From Aeromicrobium duanguangcaii (lineage in GTDB: Bacteria > Actinomycetota > Actinomycetes > Propionibacteriales > Nocardioidaceae), in NCBI RefSeq assembly GCF_024508295.1, contig NZ_CP101990.1, positions 930,001 through 994,000 of the forward strand: 64,000 nucleotides of DNA, written 5' to 3'. Shown here piece by piece: positions 39,845-49,466 of the stretch (position 1 is the stretch's first letter; the number at the start of each line of letters is the position of its first letter). The translations under genes were made by a program, and so were the position numbers. A model generated the notes under the pieces. It saw only the letters and a program-made list of their open reading frames with translations, was not told where the DNA came from and did no database searches.

Positions 39845-41967
39845 GCCGGTCACGGGTGGACGAGTTCGGCGACACCCTCGTCGTCCTCGTCGCCTCGGCC
39901 GTCCTCCTGGCCGGATTCGCGCCGCTGCTGGACGGCTACCGCTGGGCGCTCACGGTGCTCGCGGTGCTGGTTCCGGTCGCGGCCGTCACGGCGGTCGTCC
40001 GGCTCCGCGCCCCCGCGTGGGGGACACCGGTGGCGGCCCTGACCGGTGTGCTGATGCTCGTCTGGGTGTTCGTCCCGGGCGCCACCGTCCTCGGGCTGCC
40101 GACGCCGCGGTCGCTCACCGCGTTGGGTGATCTGCTCGGCCGGTCACGCTCGGTGATCCTCGAGGAGGTCGCGCCCATCACGCCGCCGGACTCGATCGTG
40201 CTGCTGATCGCCGTGACCTTCCTCGTCACGTTCGTCCTGGCCGACGCCGTCGCGCGTCAGACCTGGCGGGTGCCGCTGCTGGGCCTGCTGTGGGCCACGA
40301 TGCTGGTCGTCCCGAGCGTCATCTCGATGCAGATGCCGAGCTGGCCAGTGTTCCTGGGCGCCGCGGCGGCGTGGCTGTGGCTGTGGTGGTCCGAGTCGCC
40401 GCACGTGGGTCACCTGCCCACGCGAGCCGCCGGCCTGACGGGCGCCGGCGCCCTCGTCGTCGCGCTGGCCCTGCCCGTGCTCGGTCCCGACATCGACCCC
40501 ACCTCGAGCGACTTCGGGGTGAGCGAGAGCGAGGTCTTCGGCGCGGGCATCAACCCGATGATCGAGCTGGGCCAGAACCTGCGCCAGTCCACGCCGCGCC
40601 GGGTGCTCACCTACACCTCCGACGCCGGCGAGGGCCAGTACCTCAAGGTCGCGACCCTGCGCCAGTTCACCGGACGCACGTGGGGGCCCAGCCCTGTGCT
40701 GGGCGATGCCGACATCGAGGGGATCGACGACCTCGACGACGGCATCGAGACGCGAGACATCTCGACACGGGTCCGCATCGACAGCCTGCGCTCGAACCTT
40801 CTGCCCGTGCCGTACCCGGCGACCCGGGTGCGCGGACTGGAGGGGCAGTGGCGCTGGCTCCGCGACGGCAGCACCGTCCGCGGCGAAGACCGCACGACCA
40901 CCGAGGACCAGCGGTACACGGTCACCAGCGTCGACCGGCAGCCCACGGCCGAGCAGATCCGCGCGGCGGCTGCGGCCGGGCCCGGGCTGGACGTCTATCG
41001 GACCCTTCCCCGCGCGGTCCCGGACCTGGTCAACCGTCTGGCCCGGACGAAGTCCGCGGGCGCGCGCACCGACTACGACCGCATGGTCGCCCTGCAGGAC
41101 TGGCTCCGCGACGACTTCTCGTACTCCGTGGAGGCGCCCGTCGAGGACGGGTACGACGGCAACGGTCTGGACGTCATGGAGGAGTTCCTGCGCAAGAAGT
41201 CGGGATACTGCGTCCACTTCGCCTCCACCCTCGCCGTCATGGGGCGGATCGTCGGCGTGCCGACGCGGGTCGCGGTCGGCTACGCCCCCGGCGACAACCT
41301 GCTGAGCCGCACGACCGAGGGGACCACCTACGGCGTCGACTCCGACGACCTGCACGCCTGGACCGAGGCGTACTTCCCGGGCATCGGCTGGATCGGCTTC
41401 GACGCGACGCCGGGCGTCGGCGAGGCCACCGAGTTCGCCGAGGAGGCCCAGCCCCAGGACCTGCCGGGGACGGATGCCGAGGTGCCCGAGGCCGGCGGTG
41501 GCTCGGAACGGGGCCTCGACCCCGGCGACGACCAGGCCGGCGAGCAGGCCGAGGAGGCGCCGACCGCGACGTGGCGTCCGGCGCTCGTGGCGGTCGTGGT
41601 GCTGGCCGTCCTGGGCGCCGTGCCTGCCGTGGTCCGGCAATTGCGCCGCCGCCGGCGCTGGACCGCCGGGCAGTCGGCCAGCGAGCCGCTGTGGACCGAG
41701 ATCGCCGACACGGCGCGCGACCTCGGCATCGAGCCGGACCCCAGCGAGACACCGCGCGGATTCGCCCGCCGGCTGAGCACGTACGGAGTGGACGCGGCCG
41801 CGATGGACCGGGTCGTCGGTGCGGTCGAGCAGGACCGCTACGCCGGCAGCGTCGCGACGCGGTCGCACGTGGGTGAGGCGCAGCAGGTCGTCGAGTCGCT
41901 GCAGGCGTCCCGCGGGCGGCGGGCCAGGTGGCTGGCCCGCATCGCCCCGCGATCGCTGCTGCGCTGA
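39841..41967 (+). CDS. TgpA-type membrane transglutaminase-like protein
   Basis: A 708-residue membrane protein. About six helices occupy residues 15-215. The extracytoplasmic transglutaminase core has its Cys-His-Asp triad in KSGYCVHFAST (about 455), DLHAWTEAYFPGIGW (about 503) and GFDATPG (about 519), followed by an acidic linker, one more helix (about 580-600) and a cytoplasmic DUF4129-like tail. In other bacteria such MoxR-DUF58-TgpA clusters affect envelope integrity; the cross-linked or cleaved substrate is unknown. Confidence 0.9.
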   Translation: MSRSRVDEFGDTLVVLVASAVLLAGFAPLLDGYRWALTVLAVLVPVAAVTAVVRLRAPAWGTPVAALTGVLMLVWVFVPGATVLGLPTPRSLTALGDLLGRSRSVILEEVAPITPPDSIVLLIAVTFLVTFVLADAVARQTWRVPLLGLLWATMLVVPSVISMQMPSWPVFLGAAAAWLWLWWSESPHVGHLPTRAAGLTGAGALVVALALPVLGPDIDPTSSDFGVSESEVFGAGINPMIELGQNLRQSTPRRVLTYTSDAGEGQYLKVATLRQFTGRTWGPSPVLGDADIEGIDDLDDGIETRDISTRVRIDSLRSNLLPVPYPATRVRGLEGQWRWLRDGSTVRGEDRTTTEDQRYTVTSVDRQPTAEQIRAAAAAGPGLDVYRTLPRAVPDLVNRLARTKSAGARTDYDRMVALQDWLRDDFSYSVEAPVEDGYDGNGLDVMEEFLRKKSGYCVHFASTLAVMGRIVGVPTRVAVGYAPGDNLLSRTTEGTTYGVDSDDLHAWTEAYFPGIGWIGFDATPGVGEATEFAEEAQPQDLPGTDAEVPEAGGGSERGLDPGDDQAGEQAEEAPTATWRPALVAVVVLAVLGAVPAVVRQLRRRRRWTAGQSASEPLWTEIADTARDLGIEPDPSETPRGFARRLSTYGVDAAAMDRVVGAVEQDRYAGSVATRSHVGEAQQVVESLQASRGRRARWLARIAPRSLLR

Positions 41968-41968
41968 G

Positions 41969-42949
41969 TCAGTCCCAGACGGACAGATCGGGGCCGCGCG
42001 GCACGATCTGCGTGGGGTTGATGTCGGTCTGCACGACGTAGTAGTGCTGCTTGATCTGCTCGAAGTCGGTGTTCTGGCCGAACGCCGGCTGGTGGTAGAG
42101 GTCCCGCGCGTAACGCCACAGGTTCGGCATGTCGATCAGCTGGTTGCGGTTGCACTTGAAGTGACCGTGGTAGACCGCGTCGAAGCGCGCGAGGGTCGTG
42201 AAGAGGCGGACGTCGGCCTCGGTGATCTGCTCGCCCATCAGGTAGCGGCGATCGGCCAGCCGCTCCTCGAGCCAGTCCATCGCGGTCCACAGCCGCTCGT
42301 AGGCGGAGTCGTAGGCCTCCTGCGAGCCGGCGAAGCCACAGCGATAGACGCCGTTGTTGACCTCGGTGAAGACGCGCAGCATCACGTCCTCCATCTCGTC
42401 GCGGACCTCGGCGGGCCACAGGTCAGGCGCGTCGGGGGAGTGGAAGTCGCTCCATTCGAAGAACAGGTCGTGGGTGATCCACGGGAAGTCGTTGGTGACG
42501 ACGGCGCCGGTGGCGACCTCGACGATCGCCGGGACCGTGATGCCACGCGGGTAGTCGGGGTACCGCGCGAAGTACGCGTCCTGCAGCCGCTCGATGCCCA
42601 GCACGGGATCGACACCGCCGGGGTCGAGGTCGAACGTCCAGCTGCGGGCATCGTGCGTGGGGCCCGGCAGGCCGACGCCGATGACGTACTGCAGGCCCAG
42701 CAGGTCGCGCACGATGAGCGCGCGGGTCGCCCACGGGCACGCCTTGGCGGCGATGAGCCGGTAGCGGCCGGGCTCGACGGGCCAGGTGGGTGCGTCCGCC
42801 ACGGGCGGCTTGCCGGTTCCGGCGCGGTCGTCGACCGGCGCTCCGCCGGTGCGGGTGATCCGGTCGGGGATGTAGTTCATGTCGCGATCGAAGGCCGCGC
42901 CGGCCTTGACGTACGAACCGGACGTGGTGAGGGGGGAGTCGTCGGCCAT
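41969..42949 (-). CDS. Glutathionyl-hydroquinone reductase-like GST (Xi class)
   Basis: A 326-residue thioredoxin-fold transferase. The catalytic Cys is C71 in AKACPWATRALIVRDLLGL, and the VPAIVEVATGAVVTNDFPWI and LYHQPAF segments are typical of the YqjG/EcM4 family. These enzymes reduce glutathionylated hydroquinones; actinomycetes normally use mycothiol, so the thiol used here is uncertain. TAGGGT stands 6 bases before the ATG (42949). It converges on the transglutaminase gene and is divergent from leuA. Confidence 0.9.
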   Translation of the reverse strand: MADDSPLTTSGSYVKAGAAFDRDMNYIPDRITRTGGAPVDDRAGTGKPPVADAPTWPVEPGRYRLIAAKACPWATRALIVRDLLGLQYVIGVGLPGPTHDARSWTFDLDPGGVDPVLGIERLQDAYFARYPDYPRGITVPAIVEVATGAVVTNDFPWITHDLFFEWSDFHSPDAPDLWPAEVRDEMEDVMLRVFTEVNNGVYRCGFAGSQEAYDSAYERLWTAMDWLEERLADRRYLMGEQITEADVRLFTTLARFDAVYHGHFKCNRNQLIDMPNLWRYARDLYHQPAFGQNTDFEQIKQHYYVVQTDINPTQIVPRGPDLSVWD

Positions 42950-42997
42950 GCTTCGACCCTAGCCACCGAGTCCGGAACGTGCCCCGAACGCCGGTGA

Positions 42998-43003
42998 TAC
43001 GCT
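42998..43003 (+). promoter_or_regulatory. -10 box of the leuA leader transcript
   Basis: TACGCT lies 9 bases before the leader-peptide ATG. Transcription should begin only a few bases upstream of the leader peptide. Confidence 0.6.
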
Positions 43004-43012
43004 GACCGCATC

Positions 43013-43084
43013 ATGCGGATCGCGAATCTTCTCGAGTCGAGCCTGCTCCGCGGGCTCCTTCGTCGCCGCGCCGAGGTCCACTGA
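43013..43084 (+). CDS. Leucine-rich leader peptide of leuA
   Basis: A 23-residue peptide, MRIANLLESSLLRGLLRRR then AEVH, with three Leu-Leu pairs among its first 16 residues. It ends 83 bases before leuA. Its stop codon lies within the loop of a 9-bp GC-rich stem. This is the layout of ribosome-mediated attenuation: slow leucine incorporation stalls the ribosome and alters RNA folding downstream. Leucine-rich leaders before leuA are known in actinomycetes. It is too short for routine gene calling. Confidence 0.82.
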   Translation: MRIANLLESSLLRGLLRRRAEVH

Positions 43085-43103
43085 AGGTCGGACCCCTCGG
43101 CGC
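43068..43103 (+). promoter_or_regulatory. Attenuator stem overlapping the leuA leader peptide stop
   Basis: GCGCCGAGG (43068-43076) pairs perfectly with CCTCGGCGC (43095-43103). The loop contains the leader stop codon and an AGGTC/GGACC pairing option. A ribosome stalled at the Leu codons would leave this stem free to form; a ribosome at the stop codon would cover its left arm. Confidence 0.65.
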
Positions 43104-43128
43104 GGAGTTCGGCACATCCGACCGCTGA

Positions 43129-44901
<1,773 letters not shown>

Positions 44902-44917
44902 GCGTCCGTGGGACATG

Positions 44918-44966
44918 ACGACTCGGGGCGTTGACACACCTGTGGTGTGTCAACGCCCCGAGTCGT
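44918..44966. repeat. Perfect 23-bp inverted repeat (hairpin D) downstream of leuA
   Basis: Arms 44918-44940 and 44944-44966 are perfect reverse complements with a three-base TGT loop. The stem is exceptionally long and lacks a T tract. It may end leuA transcription, but its length and perfection are more typical of a cruciform-forming repeat. The inner TTGACACACC/GGTGTGTCAA half is AT-richer than the outer half. Confidence 0.88.
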
Positions 44967-45029
44967 TGGACCGTCCGCCCCGAGACGGCGGACCGTCCCT
45001 AGCGCCGCGACGTCCTCACGGACGTCTGA

Positions 45030-45083
45030 CCCGACACGACGACGCCCCGCCACCCCCCGTTGGCGGGACGTCACCGTGTCGGG
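45030..45083 (-). terminator. Probable terminator of the DUF4352-like lipoprotein gene
   Basis: Outer arms CCCGACACG (45030-45038) and CGTGTCGGG (45075-45083), with an inner CCCGCCA/TGGCGGG stem, form a two-part hairpin 7 bases beyond the lipoprotein stop. No T run follows. Confidence 0.6.
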
Positions 45084-45089
45084 GCTGGG

Positions 45090-45803
45090 TCACTTGATGG
45101 TGCCGGTGCCCTGGCCCTCGATGCGCTGGTCGTGCAGCAGCTCGCCCTCGGCGTCGACCGGAACGATGGTCGCCTCGAAGGTGATCTTGGAGCCCGCCTG
45201 CTGGTGGAAGTTCTCGCCGTAGGAGTACTGCTGGCCGGCGCCGAGTGTGTAGACGTTCGACTCCTGGTAGCCGCCCGGCTTGACGGCCGAGGTGTTGACG
45301 CCCTGGGCCTCGAAGAGGGCGTTGTCGGTGATCCCGCCCATGCCCTGCGCGTACTGCCAGTCGTCGTACCGCGGCGAGATGTTGACCAGCGAGGAGCCGA
45401 GGTCGATCGAGTCGCCGTTGTTGGTGACGACGTAGTTGACGAACACCAGCGGGTCGCCCTTGGCGATCAGCGGCTTGTTCGTCTTGGGGTCGACCCAGTT
45501 GCCCTGCTTGGGCGCGGGCGCGGTGCCCACCTGGTAGACGTCGACGTTGACGTCGCCGACCTTGAAGCTCGTGATCTTGTCGCCCTTCGTGGTCACCGGG
45601 CCCGCCCAGGCGGGCTGGTCGCCGGAGGCGGCAGCGGCCTCGTCGGCGGCGGGCTCGGACTCGGGCGCCTCGGAGGCCTCGGACTGGACCTCGCTGGTCT
45701 CGTCCTTGTCGGAGTCCCCGTCCGAGCCGCACGCGCTCAGCGTGAGCAGTGCGGTGGTGGCGACGGCGGTGACGGCGGCCTTGATCGGTCGAGCAGTGCG
45801 CAA
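45090..45803 (-). CDS. Secreted lipoprotein, DUF4352-like
   Basis: A 237-residue exported lipoprotein. The signal peptide (MRTARPIKAAVTAVATTALL) ends in the lipobox LSAC with lipidated Cys at residue 25. An acidic, low-complexity linker of Asp, Glu, Ser and Ala follows (about residues 26-60). The rest is a beta-sandwich-like domain with FVNYVVTNNGDSIDLGSS, resembling DUF4352 immunoglobulin-like proteins. Function is unknown. It is flanked by convergent leuA and by a LysR gene on the same strand 112 bases upstream. Confidence 0.85.
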   Translation of the reverse strand: MRTARPIKAAVTAVATTALLTLSACGSDGDSDKDETSEVQSEASEAPESEPAADEAAAASGDQPAWAGPVTTKGDKITSFKVGDVNVDVYQVGTAPAPKQGNWVDPKTNKPLIAKGDPLVFVNYVVTNNGDSIDLGSSLVNISPRYDDWQYAQGMGGITDNALFEAQGVNTSAVKPGGYQESNVYTLGAGQQYSYGENFHQQAGSKITFEATIVPVDAEGELLHDQRIEGQGTGTIK

Positions 45804-45885
45804 GATGATTCCCTCAGATGGTGGTCGTGGCAGCGTGGGTCAGGTGACCCGCACCGACTTTTCCACGAATCGCGCACCGTGTGAT

Positions 45886-45901
45886 CCCCCGGAATCGGGG
45901 G
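45886..45901 (-). terminator. Weak hairpin after the LysR gene
   Basis: A 6-bp G/C stem with a four-base loop lies 15 bases beyond the LysR stop. It is short and lacks a T run, so it is only a possible terminator. Confidence 0.35.
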
Positions 45902-45915
45902 GTACCGCCCGCGGC

Positions 45916-46824
45916 TCAGCCCCGCGGCAGCGCGTCGGTGACGGCGTGCAGGAGCGGTCGCTCCCGCTCGCCTGAGCGCACGACCGCACGGATCTCACGA
46001 CCCAGCTCGGCACACGTGGGCACCGCGGTGTGCAGGCCCGGACGGTCCACGTCGATGGCCAGGCGGGGCAGCAGCGCGACGCCCTGACCGGCGGCGACCG
46101 CCTGCGAGAGCAACTGCATGTCGTCGGTCTCCCAGCGCACCTGCGGCTCGAACCCCGCCTGGCGGCACGCATAGCGCGTGGCCTGGCCGCACGCCGCGTC
46201 CGCGGGCGGCATGACCCAGCGCTCGTCGGCGAGGTCGGCCAGCGTGGTCCCCGGCGCGAACGGCTCACGCCCGATCAGCACCAGCGGCTCGCGGTGGACG
46301 GTGGTCGCGGTGACGCGCGGCGGGATCGCCATCGGCGCGTGCTCGTAGACGTCGACGAGAGCCAGGTCGATGCGGCCCTCGTGCAGGGCGGCCAGGCTGG
46401 ACTGGGGCTCGGCGACCGTCACGGTCGCGTCGATGCCCGGATGCTCCCTGCCGAGCCGGGCGAGTGCGGGCAGGATCAGTGCCTGCGCCGCCGAGGCGAT
46501 CGTCCCGATGCGCACCCGGCCGACGAGCAGGTCGTCGAAGCCGTCGATGTCGCCGCGCGCGGCCTCCAGCAGGCGGACCAGGGCACGGCCGCGCTCGGCC
46601 AGGACCTCGCCGGCGGCGGTCAGGGCGACGCCGCGGGGGAGTCGCTCGAGCAGCGGCACGCCGCACTCGCGCTCCAGCGTCGTGAGCTGCTGCGAGACGG
46701 CCGAGGCGGTGATCGCGTTCGACCTCGCGGCGCCGGCGATGGACCCGTGGTGGGCCACGTCGACCAGCAATCGCAGGCGAGTCGGATCGGGCAGGTCCTT
46801 CACGGGCGAGGCCTCCTGAGGCAT
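45916..46824 (-). CDS. LysR-family regulator of the lysine catabolic genes
   Basis: A 302-residue LysR regulator: the N-terminal helix-turn-helix (LRLLVDVAHHGSIAGAARS... SAVSQQLTTLE) is followed by a periplasmic-binding-like effector domain (VRIGTIASAAQALILPAL onward). ATG 46824 follows a TAAGTT box by 6 bases; GTG 46803, with an AGGAGG ribosome-binding site 9 bases upstream, is a real alternative. It is divergent from the lysine dehydrogenase gene, and a perfect 17-base palindrome covers its promoter, so it probably autoregulates and controls that operon. The inducer (lysine or a product) is inferred. Confidence 0.88.
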   Translation of the reverse strand: MPQEASPVKDLPDPTRLRLLVDVAHHGSIAGAARSNAITASAVSQQLTTLERECGVPLLERLPRGVALTAAGEVLAERGRALVRLLEAARGDIDGFDDLLVGRVRIGTIASAAQALILPALARLGREHPGIDATVTVAEPQSSLAALHEGRIDLALVDVYEHAPMAIPPRVTATTVHREPLVLIGREPFAPGTTLADLADERWVMPPADAACGQATRYACRQAGFEPQVRWETDDMQLLSQAVAAGQGVALLPRLAIDVDRPGLHTAVPTCAELGREIRAVVRSGERERPLLHAVTDALPRG

Positions 46825-46838
46825 AAGCACAACTTATG
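46822..46838. promoter_or_regulatory. Putative LysR operator palindrome
   Basis: CATAAG-CACAA-CTTATG is a perfect 6-bp inverted repeat with a 5-base centre, including a T-N11-A LysR box. It overlaps the LysR gene's TAAGTT -10 element and lies 40 bases before the divergent dehydrogenase start. Confidence 0.68.
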
Positions 46839-46878
46839 GTGGACAGTGTGCCCCATCAGGCAGGACGATGGGAACGTG

Positions 46879-47958
46879 ATGATCGAGAGCGTCGCCGTGT
46901 TCGGCCTGGGCAAGGTGGGAGAGCTGGTCGCGCACCTGCTCGCCCGCGCGGGTTTCGAGGTCGTGGGATTCGACTCCCGCGAACGGGAGATCCCGTCGTT
47001 GAAGACCAGGGTGCTGGACGTGAGCGACGCGGACGCCCTGCGCGCGTCCCTCGCCGGGGTCGACGCCGTCGTCTCGTGCCTGCCGTATCACCTGAACATC
47101 GCCGTGGCCGAGGCCGCGCACGACACGGGCGCGCACTACTTCGACCTCACCGAGGACGTCCCGACCACGAACCGGGTCATCGAGCTGGCCAAGGCCGACG
47201 CCAAGAGCGCCTTCGTGCCGCAGTGCGGGCTGGCGCCCGGTCTCGTCGGCATCGTCGGGGCGAGCCTGGCTGCCTCGTTCGACTCGATCCGCAGCATCGA
47301 GCTCAAGGTGGGCGCGCTGCCGCAGAACCCGACCGGCCTGCTGGGCTACGCCTTCAACTGGTCCGCCGAGGGCGTCGTCAACGAGTACCTCAACGACTGC
47401 GAGGTCGTGCGCGCCGGTGAGCGACGCATGGTGCCGGCCATGACCGAGACCGAGCGCGTCCTCATCGGCGGCGTCGAGCTCGAGGCGGCGCTGACGTCCG
47501 GCGGCCTGGGCACGATGTGCCAGACCTACGAGGGCCGCGTCCAGCGGCTCGACTACAAGACGATGCGGTACCCGGGCCACTTCCGCCAGATGCACTTCCT
47601 GTTCGAGGAGCTGAACCTGCGCGACGAGCGCGAGCTGGTCGGCCGGATCCTGGTCGAGGCGAAGCCGCCGGTCAACGACGACGTCGTCTACCTGCACGCC
47701 TCGGTCGAGGGCATCTTCGAGGGCCAGCCGTACCGCCGCAACCATGTCCGGGCGTACCACCCCATCGACATCGACGGCCAGACCTGGCGCGCGATCAGCT
47801 GGACGACCGCGGCCAGCGCCGTGGCCGTCGTCGAGCTCGTGGCGGGCGGCCGGCTCCCCGCGAGCGGCTTCGTCCGCCAGGAGGACATCTCCCTGGACGA
47901 CCTGCTGGGCACGCACTCCGGCCGACTCTTCGAGACCCATGGAAAGGTCGATGCATGA
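46879..47958 (+). CDS. Saccharopine dehydrogenase-fold protein, probable lysine 6-dehydrogenase
   Basis: A 359-residue oxidoreductase with an N-terminal Rossmann fold (VAVFGLGKVGELVAHLL). The saccharopine dehydrogenase C-terminal domain has VPQCGLAPGLVGIVG and FNWSAEGVVNEYLNDCEVVR. Its size fits single-domain lysine 6-dehydrogenases, which turn lysine into 2-aminoadipate semialdehyde, better than bifunctional LKR/SDH. The next gene encodes the aldehyde dehydrogenase that would use that product, overlapping by 4 bases. GTG 46876 directly before the ATG is an alternative start. Lysine is the likely but unproven substrate. Confidence 0.83.
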   Translation: MIESVAVFGLGKVGELVAHLLARAGFEVVGFDSREREIPSLKTRVLDVSDADALRASLAGVDAVVSCLPYHLNIAVAEAAHDTGAHYFDLTEDVPTTNRVIELAKADAKSAFVPQCGLAPGLVGIVGASLAASFDSIRSIELKVGALPQNPTGLLGYAFNWSAEGVVNEYLNDCEVVRAGERRMVPAMTETERVLIGGVELEAALTSGGLGTMCQTYEGRVQRLDYKTMRYPGHFRQMHFLFEELNLRDERELVGRILVEAKPPVNDDVVYLHASVEGIFEGQPYRRNHVRAYHPIDIDGQTWRAISWTTAASAVAVVELVAGGRLPASGFVRQEDISLDDLLGTHSGRLFETHGKVDA

Positions 47959-49457
47959 GCATCACTGAGCACGTCACCGAGATCTTCGAGCGGATCGGCG
48001 CGCCGGTCGCGTTCAGCGCCGACGGCGAGATCGTCTGCCGCACCCCGATCGACGGCTCCGAGCTGGGCCGCCTGACCGCCGACACCGCCGCCTCCGTCGC
48101 CGACAAGGTGGGCGAGGCGCACGCCGCCTTCGAGCAGTGGCGCACGGTGCCCGCGCCGGCACGCGGCGCGTTCGTCCGTGAGCTCGGCGAGCTGCTGCGC
48201 GAGCACAAGGACGATCTCGGCGCCCTCGTCACGATCGAGGCGGGCAAGATCGTCTCCGAGGGCCAGGGCGAGGTGCAGGAGATGATCGACATCTGCGACC
48301 TCGCGGTCGGTCTGTCGCGCCAGCTGCACGGCCTGACGATCGCCAGCGAGCGTCCCGGCCACCGGATGATGGAGCAGTGGCACCCGCTGGGCGTCGTGGG
48401 CGTCATCAGCGCGTTCAACTTCCCGGTCGCCGTGTGGTCCTGGAACGCGGCGCTGGCGTTCGTCTGCGGCGACAGCGTCGTGTGGAAGCCGTCGGAGAAG
48501 ACGGTGCTGACCGCGCTGGCGTGCCGGGCGATCGCCGCCGAGGCGGCCCGCCGCACGGGTGCGCCCGAGGGCCTGCTGCAGGTCGTCGTGGGCGCCCGCG
48601 AGGTCGGCGAGGCCCTGGTCGACGACCCGCGCGTGCCGCTGGTCTCGGCGACCGGCTCGACGCGCATGGGCAAGGAGGTGGCCCCGCGGGTCGCCGCCCG
48701 GCTCGGCCGGACCCTCCTCGAGCTCGGCGGGAACAACGCGGCGATCATCGCGCCGAGCGCCGACCTGGACCTTGCGGTCCGCGGCATCGTGTTCTCGGCC
48801 GTCGGCACCGCCGGCCAGCGCTGCACCTCGCTGCGCCGCGTCATCGTCCACGAGTCGATCAAGGACGAGCTCGTCTCGCGGCTCGTGGCGGCCTACGAGA
48901 CGCTGCCGATCGGCTCGCCGCTGGACGGCGGCACGCTCGTCGGCCCGCTGATCGACGCCTCGGCGGCCCAGGGCTTCGAGAAGGCCATCGACCAGGCCCG
49001 CTCCGACGGCGGCACCGTCCTGACCGGCGGAACCACGGCCGAGGGGATCGAGGGCGGCCACTACGTGCACCCGGCGATCGTCGACATGCCCGCGCAGACC
49101 GAGATCGTGAAGGCCGAGACCTTCGCGCCCCTGCTCTACGTGCTGACGTACCGCGACCTCGACGAGGCCATCGCCCTGCACAACGGCGTGGCCCAGGGCC
49201 TGTCCAGCGCGATCTTCACGATGGACGTCCGCGAGGCCGAGCTGTTCGTCTCCGCGACCGGCTCGGACTGCGGCATCGCGAACGTCAACATCGGCACCTC
49301 GGGCGCCGAGATCGGCGGCGCGTTCGGCGGCGAGAAGGAGACCGGAGGCGGGCGCGAGTCCGGCTCGGACGCGTGGCGCAACTACATGCGCCGGGCGACC
49401 AACACGATCAACTACTCGACCGAGCTGCCGCTGGCCCAGGGCGTCGACTTCGGCTGA
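47955..49457 (+). CDS. 2-aminoadipate-semialdehyde (piperideine-6-carboxylate) dehydrogenase
   Basis: A 500-residue aldehyde dehydrogenase of the ALDH7/AmaB type. Landmarks: GVVGVISAFNFPVAVWSWN, ELGGNNAAII with the general base region, and the catalytic Cys near residue 291 in GTAGQRCTSLRR. ALDH7 signatures also appear near the C-terminus (NVNIGTSGAEIGGAFGGEKETGGGRESGSDAW). It should oxidise the semialdehyde from the preceding enzyme to 2-aminoadipate with NAD+. The ATG overlaps the upstream stop (ATGA), so the two steps are coupled. Confidence 0.92.
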   Translation: MSITEHVTEIFERIGAPVAFSADGEIVCRTPIDGSELGRLTADTAASVADKVGEAHAAFEQWRTVPAPARGAFVRELGELLREHKDDLGALVTIEAGKIVSEGQGEVQEMIDICDLAVGLSRQLHGLTIASERPGHRMMEQWHPLGVVGVISAFNFPVAVWSWNAALAFVCGDSVVWKPSEKTVLTALACRAIAAEAARRTGAPEGLLQVVVGAREVGEALVDDPRVPLVSATGSTRMGKEVAPRVAARLGRTLLELGGNNAAIIAPSADLDLAVRGIVFSAVGTAGQRCTSLRRVIVHESIKDELVSRLVAAYETLPIGSPLDGGTLVGPLIDASAAQGFEKAIDQARSDGGTVLTGGTTAEGIEGGHYVHPAIVDMPAQTEIVKAETFAPLLYVLTYRDLDEAIALHNGVAQGLSSAIFTMDVREAELFVSATGSDCGIANVNIGTSGAEIGGAFGGEKETGGGRESGSDAWRNYMRRATNTINYSTELPLAQGVDFG

Positions 49458-49466
49458 CGGATCCCG

